This document shows positions 1 to 5,531 of a stretch of 8,192 bases of DNA, in pieces. Source of the stretch: Candidatus Omnitrophota bacterium (GTDB lineage Bacteria > Omnitrophota > Koll11 > Gygaellales > Profunditerraquicolaceae); contig JAPLLP010000235.1 in assembly GCA_026387515.1 (NCBI GenBank), positions 1 through 8,192 on the forward strand, read 5' to 3'. Both the position numbers and the translations under genes were made by a program. The notes under the pieces are model-generated. The model was not told the origin of the DNA. It saw nothing but the letters and a program-made list of their open reading frames with translations, and made no database searches. How positions within the stretch are numbered: position 1 is the stretch's first letter; every line of letters starts with the position of its first letter.

Positions 1-120
1 AGGCCCGACGCGCCACTGTAAACGCGCGGTAACCTTACGGTCAACCCATCCGGCCATTAACCCGATAACCGTGCTAAACAAAAATCCGGGAAAGATTAAA
101 AAGCTAAACAATAACATCAT
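1..120 (-). CDS. NuoH/EchB/MbhM-like membrane subunit (complex I subunit 1 family), N-terminal part, cut by window edge
   Basis: Only the first 40 codons are present; the gene runs off the left edge. The translation starts with a hydrophobic segment (about residues 3-24) followed by GWVDRKVTARLQWRVGP. A charged loop ending in ARxQ-RxGP after the first membrane helix is the hallmark of complex I subunit 1 and its relatives in energy-converting hydrogenases (HycD, EchB, MbhM). In those complexes this subunit anchors the peripheral electron-transfer arm and contributes to the ion and quinone channel region. The WRVGP form looks closer to hydrogenase-type members than to classical NuoH, but that is a judgement by eye. 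The ATG at 120-118 overlaps the TGA of the upstream ferredoxin gene (ATGA), implying translational coupling; a second ATG follows directly at 117-115. No quinone-binding or catalytic partner is visible, so the exact complex is undetermined. Confidence 0.8.
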   Translation of the reverse strand, partial: MMLLFSFLIFPGFLFSTVIGLMAGWVDRKVTARLQWRVGP

Positions 121-608
121 TTCTTTTTCGGTTGAATATCCTCTCTTGACCACTTACGGGTTTGCACCGCCAGATGTTCTCCTACAAAAAAGATGTCCTG
201 CTCTAGATTTTCTTCTATCTCTTTTATCTCTATGGCTTTCTCCGGGCAGCTGGTTATACAACTGGGGGGCTTCGCGGTAGAGCCCAGGCAGTAGTCGCAT
301 CTTGAATCCAGGTAAGGGATAAAATCCTGGAAGATTATGCCAAAAGGGCAGGCTACCGAGCATGATTTACAGCTGGTACAGCGCATCTTGTAGCGCTTGA
401 TATGGCCGTCGGAGGCGCGCTCCAGGGCATTATGATAGCAGGAATTCACGCAAGGCGCTTCTTCGCAGTGCCGGCAGATAGTGGCAAACGTGGCGTACTC
501 GCGAAGGTTTACCACCCCGTTATTCTGAGGGTGATAAAAATAACTACAGCAGGCCTTACACTCCTCGCAGTCGCTGCAGATATCTAAATTAACAAATAGC
601 CGTCTCAT
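117..608 (-). CDS. HycB/CooF-like polyferredoxin subunit with four [4Fe-4S] clusters
   Basis: This is a 163-residue electron-transfer protein. Sixteen cysteines fall into four cluster-binding sets: C11-C14-C17-C21, C45-C48-C53-C57, C77-C80-C83-C87 and C104-C107-C117-C121. The spacing, with CxxCxxxxC in set two and a long gap in set four, is typical of the HycB/CooF/DmsB family, which carries electrons between a catalytic subunit and a partner. No signal peptide is seen, so it should act on the cytoplasmic side. The last 40 residues are charged and lack cysteines. It starts 3 nt after the stop of the HydG-like gene (TAA-TCC-ATG), and its stop overlaps the start of the membrane subunit gene. 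This context makes it the likely wire between the flavin-bearing HydG-like subunit and the membrane-bound complex. The family is secure; the specific partner is inferred. Confidence 0.9.
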   Translation of the reverse strand: MRRLFVNLDICSDCEECKACCSYFYHPQNNGVVNLREYATFATICRHCEEAPCVNSCYHNALERASDGHIKRYKMRCTSCKSCSVACPFGIIFQDFIPYLDSRCDYCLGSTAKPPSCITSCPEKAIEIKEIEENLEQDIFFVGEHLAVQTRKWSREDIQPKKK

Positions 609-611
609 GGA

Positions 612-1427
612 TTAATCCCAGATATCGTGAATCCCCTGTAACTGATCAAAGGTAAATACCGGACCGTCTTTGCAGGCGTAAAATTTACCCACGCGGCAAT
701 GGCCGCATTTGCCCAGGCCACAAGACATATTTTTCTCCATAGATAAATAGATATCCGTGTTATTAAAACCCAGGCCTAGGAGTTTCAAGATCACAAATTT
801 CATCATTATCGGAGGCCCGCAGACAATCGCTACCACATTCTTTAAATCTACCGGCAGCCCGTTAAGAATAGTAGTCACTAATCCCACGTTTCCTTTCCAT
901 TCGGGAGCGCCGACGTCAACCGTAGTCAACACGTCTACTTTTTCTCTCTTTGCCCATTCGGGCAAGGCGTCTTTGTAAACGATATCCTTTGGGGTGCTCG
1001 CGCCATAACGTAAGACTACTCCTTTGTATCTATCGATCCGGCTAAATAGGCTGAATAATAAAGAGCGTAAAGGTGCCAGGCCCACCCCGCCCCCCACGAT
1101 CAAGACGTCTTTACCGTAGAATTTTTCAAGAGGATAGCCTAACCCGAAAGGCCCGCGTATGCCAACCGGAATATTCGTACCGGCTGCGTGCAGTAAAGAA
1201 GTAACCTGCCCCACATTCATGACCGTGACCTCTATTCTTTCTTTTACATTGGGGTCAGAAGAAGGGGTAAAAGGGGCCTCCCCCACCCCGGGGAGAGATA
1301 GCTCAATAAACTGGCCGGTGGAAAAGCTGAATTTCTCTTTTACCTTTAGCACAAATGTCTTTATGTTCGGGGTCTCAATAATTATATCTTCAATAACGGC
1401 TTCTATGGGACGGTAGATATTCTTCAT
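612..1427 (-). CDS. hydG: HydG-like FAD/NAD(P)-binding subunit (sulfhydrogenase gamma / PyrK-type ferredoxin reductase)
   Basis: This 271-residue flavoprotein belongs to the ferredoxin-NADP reductase fold family. Residues about 5-100 form the FAD-binding barrel, with TGQF at 37-40, the APFTPSS flavin motif at 51-57 and RGPFGLGYP at 91-99. Residues about 105-225 form the nucleotide-binding domain, with VGGGVGLAP at 111-119 and CGPP at 203-206. The C-terminal cysteines C236, C241, C244 and C252 form a PyrK-like [2Fe-2S] motif. Members exchange electrons between NAD(P)H and iron-sulfur proteins; the best-known relatives are the gamma subunit of Pyrococcus sulfhydrogenase and AsrB. The start ATG overlaps the hydB stop (ATGA at 1427-1424). 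The name hydG here means the sulfhydrogenase subunit, not the radical-SAM maturase of the same name. NADH versus NADPH preference cannot be read from the sequence. Confidence 0.88.
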   Translation of the reverse strand: MKNIYRPIEAVIEDIIIETPNIKTFVLKVKEKFSFSTGQFIELSLPGVGEAPFTPSSDPNVKERIEVTVMNVGQVTSLLHAAGTNIPVGIRGPFGLGYPLEKFYGKDVLIVGGGVGLAPLRSLLFSLFSRIDRYKGVVLRYGASTPKDIVYKDALPEWAKREKVDVLTTVDVGAPEWKGNVGLVTTILNGLPVDLKNVVAIVCGPPIMMKFVILKLLGLGFNNTDIYLSMEKNMSCGLGKCGHCRVGKFYACKDGPVFTFDQLQGIHDIWD

Positions 1428-2494
1428 TTATTCAATCGCTTGGCTAGGTCTTTTAATACCTCGCGGATATCGATCTTTCCCGGGCAGACCTCGATGCAAC
1501 GCCCGCAACCGCAGCAGGCGGGCATGCCTAAATTATCCACAAAGAAATCAAACTTCTTCATAAATCTGTTGCGTAGGCGCTGCGCCCTTGTCCTTAAAGG
1601 GTTGGCTCCTCCGGCAACCCGGGCATAGTTGGCATAAAGACAGGAATCCCAAGCCCTCACCTTCTTGTTTATCGCCCCTTCCTTCTTATCACTTAAAAGA
1701 AAACAATGACAGGTATCACAGATAAAATTGCAACCCCCGCATTCAACGCAGGTGCGCATAAATTCTTTCCAGGTATCCAAACCGTAACCTTCCTTCACCA
1801 GGCCCTGGACAACCTTGGGAGAAACCAAATTCTGCGGCAGCAGGTGCCTTTTAAGACGGTCAATAAGATTTTCTCTCTTGGCCTTACGAGCGGAGATCTG
1901 CGTCTCTCTAGCTGGGGCAAAACAATCTTTATACTGCTGAATAAGCTTATCCCCTTTGGCAGAACCTACATCTACCAGATAACCGTCATTTAGCGGCGAA
2001 AGATTAAGATCAAATCCTATGGTGGGATGCGGCAATATCTCCCAGGCCAGACAATGACAGACTTGTTTAAAATCAGTACAATCTCCAGAGATGATTATCG
2101 TATTTTCGCGCCTTAGGCGGTAAGAAGCATCAACCTCTACCCCCTCAAGAAAAACAAAATCCTGGACCCTATGTCCGGCAATATCGCAAGACTTAACCCC
2201 AAAGACAACTACATTGGCCGCGCCTATGGGTTGATCCTGGTCAAAATAAGAACAAACACTTTCCTGAGGATAGGTAAAAAATGATTTGAAAGGTTCTACT
2301 GCGCGGTAGGGATTAAAACAAATATCTTCTGCGCCATTAAGCTCTTTATAGGCATAATCTTTTTCTTTTTGGCGCTCCTGGGGCTTTTCTACGGGGACAA
2401 ACACGCGGAAGCTACTCTTGAGCTTATGAATAAAGCCGCCTAAAACGGCAGTCTGAATATAATAGGTAGTATGCACTTTTAACTCTAAACACAA
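1424..2494 (-). CDS. hydB: HydB-like iron-sulfur subunit (sulfhydrogenase beta / AsrA family)
   Basis: This 356-residue protein has a conserved N-terminal region (about 10-200) including GVKSCD at 99-104 and Cys139, Cys146 and Cys148. A C-terminal dicluster ferredoxin domain follows, with C249-C252-C255-C259 and C327-C330-C333-C337. The first set runs on into C262 and C264 (family form CPTCxCF; here the proline is Asp260). In sulfhydrogenases the beta subunit relays electrons between the HydG flavoprotein and the hydrogenase core; AsrA does the same for sulfite reductase. The gene is first in its operon and overlaps hydG by 4 nt. The start is uncertain: TTG at 2494 is the longest choice after an in-frame TAA at 2503-2501 but has no good ribosome site, whereas GTG at 2476 has AGAG six bases upstream and places the N-terminus nearer to where relatives begin. 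No sulfite reductase catalytic gene follows, so the hydrogenase-type assignment is favoured. Confidence 0.87.
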   Translation of the reverse strand: MCLELKVHTTYYIQTAVLGGFIHKLKSSFRVFVPVEKPQERQKEKDYAYKELNGAEDICFNPYRAVEPFKSFFTYPQESVCSYFDQDQPIGAANVVVFGVKSCDIAGHRVQDFVFLEGVEVDASYRLRRENTIIISGDCTDFKQVCHCLAWEILPHPTIGFDLNLSPLNDGYLVDVGSAKGDKLIQQYKDCFAPARETQISARKAKRENLIDRLKRHLLPQNLVSPKVVQGLVKEGYGLDTWKEFMRTCVECGGCNFICDTCHCFLLSDKKEGAINKKVRAWDSCLYANYARVAGGANPLRTRAQRLRNRFMKKFDFFVDNLGMPACCGCGRCIEVCPGKIDIREVLKDLAKRLNK

Positions 2495-2520
2495 GGGATT
2501 TTACTTGGGCGGGCTATTTT

Positions 2521-2538
2521 TTGTGAAATCTTTCACAA
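2521..2538. promoter_or_regulatory. predicted Rex operator (perfect 18-bp palindrome)
   Basis: The sequence TTGTGAAATCTTTCACAA is a perfect inverted repeat of TTGTGAA around four central bases, and the symmetry extends one more base pair on each side (2520-2539). It equals the consensus reported for Rex, the NADH/NAD+-sensing repressor (TTGTGAA-N4-TTCACAA). It also contains TGTGA-N6-TCACA, the CRP half-site pattern. The site lies downstream of the predicted promoter, at about +24 to +41, and 27 bases before the TTG start of hydB. That position suits a roadblock repressor better than a CRP-type activator. Rex is known to control hydrogenase and NADH-dehydrogenase genes, which fits the operon it precedes. 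No rex gene is in the window. Confidence 0.75.
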
Positions 2539-2567
2539 ATAAACCCTAAAAAAATATGCGTATGGCT

Positions 2568-2596
2568 ATATTATCCTATTTAGGCGGTATTGTCAA
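2568..2596 (-). promoter_or_regulatory. sigma70-type promoter of the hydB operon
   Basis: Read on the minus strand, a perfect -35 box TTGACA (2596-2591) is followed after 17 bases by TAATAT (2573-2568). The latter matches TATAAT at four of six positions, including the key first, second and last bases. Transcription would start near 2561, giving a leader of about 65 bases that contains the Rex-like palindrome. This is the only sizeable intergenic gap in the window (114 bases), so it is the natural start of the leftward redox operon. Confidence 0.65.
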
Positions 2597-2601
2597 CAAT
2601 A
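2588..2601. repeat. short inverted repeat overlapping the -35 box
   Basis: TATTGT-CA-ACAATA is a perfect 6-bp inverted repeat with a two-base spacer. It covers the predicted -35 element of the hydB promoter and lies just after the stop codon of the KDPG aldolase gene. It could be an operator for another regulator, a weak second Rex-like site (TTGT/ACAA ends) or a chance palindrome in AT-rich DNA. The U-rich run that follows the aldolase stop (2602-2607 on the minus strand) has no GC-rich stem before it, so I do not call a terminator here. Confidence 0.35.
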
Positions 2602-2608
2602 AAAAACC

Positions 2609-3226
2609 TTAGAATTGCCTGACAAACTGCCGGATACTTTCGCTAATGCGCGCGTAGTCCCCTGCCGCAAGCCACTCATTTCTAAAAACACTTGAGCCAA
2701 ATGAAGCGGCACTGGCCCCGTTTACAATATACTCCCGCAGATTCTTAGCAGTGACTCCGCCACAGGCCAAAAGCTCTATATCGTTAAAAGGGCCCTTTAT
2801 CTCCTTAAAATAGGCCGGGCCGAACATTCCGCAGGGGAATACCTTTACCATAGCTGCGCCGGCCTGCCAGGCGGCGTATATTTCCTGCGGGGTGAGAGCG
2901 CCGGGAAAACAGGGAATTTTATTTTTTACGCAGTAAGCCGTGACATCCTTGACTAAAACCGGCATCACCATAAAGCTTGCGCCCGCAGAAAGCGCGCTCT
3001 TTAACGAAGCCATATCAAGGACCGTGCCAGCGCCAACCACCAGGCGTTTCCGGGAAAGCTTAACCACCTTGCGGATAATATCCGCAGCACCCCTTGTATT
3101 CATAGCTATTTCTATGGTCTTAAGCCCCGAATCAATGATTGCCGAGACCAAAGGCTCAGCCATGCTTAGCTCTATCCCTCTCAATATCCCGAGTAATGGT
3201 TGTTTCTTAAACTCCCCGATATCCAT
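2609..3226 (-). CDS. eda: KDPG/KHG aldolase (2-keto-3-deoxy-6-phosphogluconate aldolase)
   Basis: This 205-residue class I aldolase is of normal family length. It would cleave 2-keto-3-deoxy-6-phosphogluconate to pyruvate and glyceraldehyde 3-phosphate (Entner-Doudoroff and uronate routes), and may act on 4-hydroxy-2-oxoglutarate. Recognisable parts are GILRG at 13-17, IEIAMNT at 38-44 with the catalytic Glu39, VGAGTV at 64-69, PGALTPQE at 108-115, MVKVFP at 126-131 with the Schiff-base Lys128, and the phosphate-binding CGGVT at 155-159. All expected active-site residues are present. The start ATG lies 2 nt after the TAG of the upstream DRE-TIM aldolase gene, so the two are co-transcribed, and this is the last gene of the right-hand operon. 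Substrate choice within the family cannot be fixed by sequence alone; no edd, uronate isomerase or other pathway gene is nearby. Confidence 0.92.
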   Translation of the reverse strand: MDIGEFKKQPLLGILRGIELSMAEPLVSAIIDSGLKTIEIAMNTRGAADIIRKVVKLSRKRLVVGAGTVLDMASLKSALSAGASFMVMPVLVKDVTAYCVKNKIPCFPGALTPQEIYAAWQAGAAMVKVFPCGMFGPAYFKEIKGPFNDIELLACGGVTAKNLREYIVNGASAASFGSSVFRNEWLAAGDYARISESIRQFVRQF

Positions 3227-3228
3227 GG

Positions 3229-4179
3229 CTAATCCAGTTCTTCTCCTACCAAACCCTCATAGAACTCCCGGTAATTCTCCTTCTTTTCGCTGTTGCGTAA
3301 GGCCATCGCTGCCTTAGGATGTTCGTCCAGCATGCCGGTAATAGCATAGGGTATTATGTAACCCCATTCTATCTTATCCCGTAAGGGGATAAATTCGTTG
3401 GAGATTAGGTCCAGGATCGGGCGTATATCAAACTTCGGATTCTTCAGGAATCCGATCAAGAGCTCTAAGGGACAGTTACCCGCTGCCCTGCCTAAACCAT
3501 AGACTGTCCCATCCACAAAATTGGCATCGTGGATTATCGCCTCAATGGTATTGCCAAAGGCCAGCTGCTGATTATTGTGCGCGTGCATGCCGATCTCTTT
3601 GGATTTTAAGATACTTTTAAATTTCTTCACCAGAAACTCTGTGGATTCCTGATACAGCGCGCCAAAGCTATCCACGATATAAACCACATTGGCCTTACAT
3701 TCCTCTTCCAACTGATAGAGAGCCTCGTTCAACTCATTATCAAGGGCGCGCGAAATAGCCATTATGTTAACCGTGGTCTCATAGCCCTTATCCGCAAAAT
3801 GGTTCACCAGGAATATCGCCTTATCAATATCCTTGACGTAAGAAGCCACCCTGATCATATGTACCGGGCTTTGCTTGCGCGGCGGGACCTGGTCTATATC
3901 CACGCGGTCCACATCCACCATGACGGATATCTTGGTAGAAGATTTAACCCCTTCGGTAATTTTTCTGATCTCATCGTCATCGCAGAATTTCCATTTGCCG
4001 AAATCCTTGGGCGAAAAAAGCTTCTTGGAGTTCTTATAGCCTATCTCCATATAATCCACCCCGGCGGCCGAAATGGCCTTGTAGACCTCCCGGACAAAAT
4101 GGTCATCAAAATCGTGGTTGTTTATCAAGCCGCCGTCGCGGATAGTGCAATCGAATACCTTTATTTTTTCTCTGAACAT
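3229..4179 (-). CDS. DRE-TIM metallolyase family aldolase (HMGL-like, 4-hydroxy-2-oxovalerate aldolase-related)
   Basis: The protein has 316 residues. DCTIRDGG at 10-17 supplies the family Arg14-Asp15 pair, and GMHAHNN at 197-203 supplies His199 and His201, which with Asp15 would bind a divalent metal as in DmpG (there Asp18, His200, His202). VDSFGA at 169-174 matches the DmpG VDSGGA strand. The barrel is complete. The C-terminal region (about 250-316, with YIIPYAITGMLDEHPKAA) differs from the DmpG domain that docks the acylating aldehyde dehydrogenase, and no dehydrogenase gene is present, so 4-hydroxy-2-oxovalerate cleavage is not assured. Relatives of this shape occur in surface-polysaccharide gene clusters with unknown substrates. 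A strong ribosome site AAGGAG (4190-4185) sits five bases before the ATG, inside the end of yqeY, which it overlaps by 19 nt. Aldolase or lyase chemistry on a 2-keto acid is the safe prediction. Confidence 0.82.
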   Translation of the reverse strand: MFREKIKVFDCTIRDGGLINNHDFDDHFVREVYKAISAAGVDYMEIGYKNSKKLFSPKDFGKWKFCDDDEIRKITEGVKSSTKISVMVDVDRVDIDQVPPRKQSPVHMIRVASYVKDIDKAIFLVNHFADKGYETTVNIMAISRALDNELNEALYQLEEECKANVVYIVDSFGALYQESTEFLVKKFKSILKSKEIGMHAHNNQQLAFGNTIEAIIHDANFVDGTVYGLGRAAGNCPLELLIGFLKNPKFDIRPILDLISNEFIPLRDKIEWGYIIPYAITGMLDEHPKAAMALRNSEKKENYREFYEGLVGEELD

Positions 4180-4616
4180 AGCCTCTCCTTAACCAGGTCG
4201 CTTACGGCCTTTGCGTCCGCGCGGCCGGCGATCTTAACAGTCACCTCTTTCATCACCCTACCCATATCCTTTAAACCCTGGGCAGCAAGCGCTACTACTG
4301 TTTCTTCAACCATCTGCTTTATCTCTTCAGAAGACAATTCCTGGGGAAGATATGTTTTAAGTATCTCCATCTCCTTCTTCTCTTTATCGGCCAGGTCCTG
4401 ACGGGCACCCTTGGTAAACTGTTCGATAGAATCCTGACGGGCCTTGATCTGCTTGCGGATAACCGCAACCACTTCATCATCCTCCAGCTTATTTTTCTTT
4501 TTGGCTATCGCCACATTCAACAGCTCCGCGCGCAAGAAATTAAGCACAGATTTCTTAAGATCATCCTTGTTTTTCATGGCATCTTTGTAATCCTGAAGGA
4601 TCTTTTCCTCTAACAT
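4161..4616 (-). CDS. yqeY: GatB/YqeY domain protein
   Basis: The 151-residue protein is full length for the YqeY family, which is related to the tail domain of the GatB subunit of tRNA amidotransferase. The characteristic pattern is visible: an N-terminal helical half (LxxDYKDAMKNKD and LRAELLN), the RKQIKARQDSIEQF stretch near the middle, then ETYLPQ-like KTYLPQELSSEEI (about 88-100) and MGRVMKEVTVKIAGRADAKAVSDLVKE in the C-terminal half. The family is widespread, cytosolic and of uncertain function; a role linked to tRNA or translation is assumed from homology only. A good ribosome site AGGAG (4628-4624) lies seven bases before the ATG. It follows the PfkB kinase gene after 15 nt and overlaps the aldolase gene downstream. 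It is not beside rpsU or dnaG, where yqeY is often found. Confidence 0.9.
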   Translation of the reverse strand: MLEEKILQDYKDAMKNKDDLKKSVLNFLRAELLNVAIAKKKNKLEDDEVVAVIRKQIKARQDSIEQFTKGARQDLADKEKKEMEILKTYLPQELSSEEIKQMVEETVVALAAQGLKDMGRVMKEVTVKIAGRADAKAVSDLVKERLCSEKK

Positions 4617-4631
4617 GGCAGCGCTCCTATC

Positions 4632-5531
4632 TTAGAATGATACGTATCTTTTAAATCTCACCAACCTGCCCTCAAGATCTTTTATCTTTAAGCGGCTGGT
4701 CTTAGCCACCCCAAAATCCTCAACGTTAAAAGACGCGGCGACCGTCCCATAGGCAGCTGCCTTCTTAAGGCTCGTTTCATTTATCCTTTTGGCCTTGGCA
4801 AGATACCCCATAAATCCGCCGGCAAAGGTATCCCCGGCTCCGGTAGGATCAATTACCCGTTCTATAGGATAAGCCGGCAGGGAAAAAATGAATTTATCGC
4901 TATAGAGAAGTACGCCGTGCTCGCCTTTTTTTATAAGCACTATCCGGGGGCCAAAAAGGCGCAGGCATTTAGCTGCCTTTATCAAGTTGGTCTCTCCTGA
5001 AAGATCCCGGGCCTCCTGATCATTGGCTACATAGATATCTACTTTTTTCAATAGGCGCAGCAATGAAGCACGTTTATTATGAATCCAATAATTCATGCTA
5101 TCCAAGCCCACAAATTCCGGCTGGCGCATTTCTTTGAGAAGCTGCGTTTGGATATCCGGATCCACATTGGCAAGGAATACGTATTTTATACCCCGCTGCT
5201 GGGAGGCTACCTCCGGCTTAAACGTAGAAAGCACTCCCAACTCCGTATTTAAGGTAAGCGCGCAATTCAGGTCACCTTTATACTCACCTTCCCATTTAAA
5301 ACTCTTTCCCTTCTCTCTGATGAGAGATGTCAGGACCAAGCCTTTATCCTGGAGAAAATCAACATACTGCCGGGGAAAATCCTCCCCAATAACCGCCACC
5401 AAATTAACGGTAGTAAAAAGCCGCGCGGACATGGCAAAATGCACGGCAGACCCTCCCAACATATGTCTTTTTTCGCCAAAAGGGGTTTTTACCGTATCAA
5501 GCGCAACTGTGCCAAGTACAAGTATGCTCAT
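4632..5531 (-). CDS. PfkB (ribokinase) family carbohydrate or nucleoside kinase
   Basis: The 299-residue cytosolic kinase has the N-terminal nucleotide-fold strand MSILVLGTVALD, the substrate-side GG motif at 26-27 (LGGSAVHFA), the N170-D-Q-E173 magnesium/phosphate motif, KKGEHG at 201-206, and the C-terminal signature DPTGAGDTFAGGF at 228-240 with catalytic Asp234. The fold and ATP-dependent phosphorylation are certain; the substrate is not. The start at 5531 is preferred because its ATG overlaps the uppP stop (ATGA) and begins exactly at the family's first strand. An ATG 39 bases further upstream (5570) would add 13 unlikely residues and overlap uppP by 43 nt. A KDPG aldolase in the same operon raises 2-keto-3-deoxygluconate as a possible substrate, but the N-terminus also resembles uncharacterised sugar and adenosine kinase-like members. 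Confidence 0.88.
   Translation of the reverse strand: MSILVLGTVALDTVKTPFGEKRHMLGGSAVHFAMSARLFTTVNLVAVIGEDFPRQYVDFLQDKGLVLTSLIREKGKSFKWEGEYKGDLNCALTLNTELGVLSTFKPEVASQQRGIKYVFLANVDPDIQTQLLKEMRQPEFVGLDSMNYWIHNKRASLLRLLKKVDIYVANDQEARDLSGETNLIKAAKCLRLFGPRIVLIKKGEHGVLLYSDKFIFSLPAYPIERVIDPTGAGDTFAGGFMGYLAKAKRINETSLKKAAAYGTVAASFNVEDFGVAKTSRLKIKDLEGRLVRFKRYVSF

Noticed and set aside
1424..2494. AsrA/AsrB anaerobic sulfite reductase reading of the hydB-hydG pair
   Set aside because: The families are related, but no AsrC-like siroheme subunit follows; the next genes are a HycB-type ferredoxin and a NuoH/EchB-like membrane protein.
2521..2538. CRP/FNR activator site reading of the palindrome
   Set aside because: TGTGA-N6-TCACA fits CRP, but the site is downstream of the predicted transcription start, and the full 18-bp symmetry and hydrogenase context fit Rex better.
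2539..2608. Rho-independent terminator for the KDPG aldolase operon
   Set aside because: There is a U-rich run after the stop codon but no GC-rich stem before it, so a hairpin terminator cannot be supported.
2940..3317. 125-codon open frame on the plus strand
   Set aside because: It is antisense across the KDPG aldolase and the end of its neighbour, and has no domain-like pattern.
3799..4401. 200-codon open frame on the plus strand
   Set aside because: It lies wholly antisense to the DRE-TIM aldolase and yqeY genes, whose products match known families with intact motifs; its translation shows no recognisable domain.
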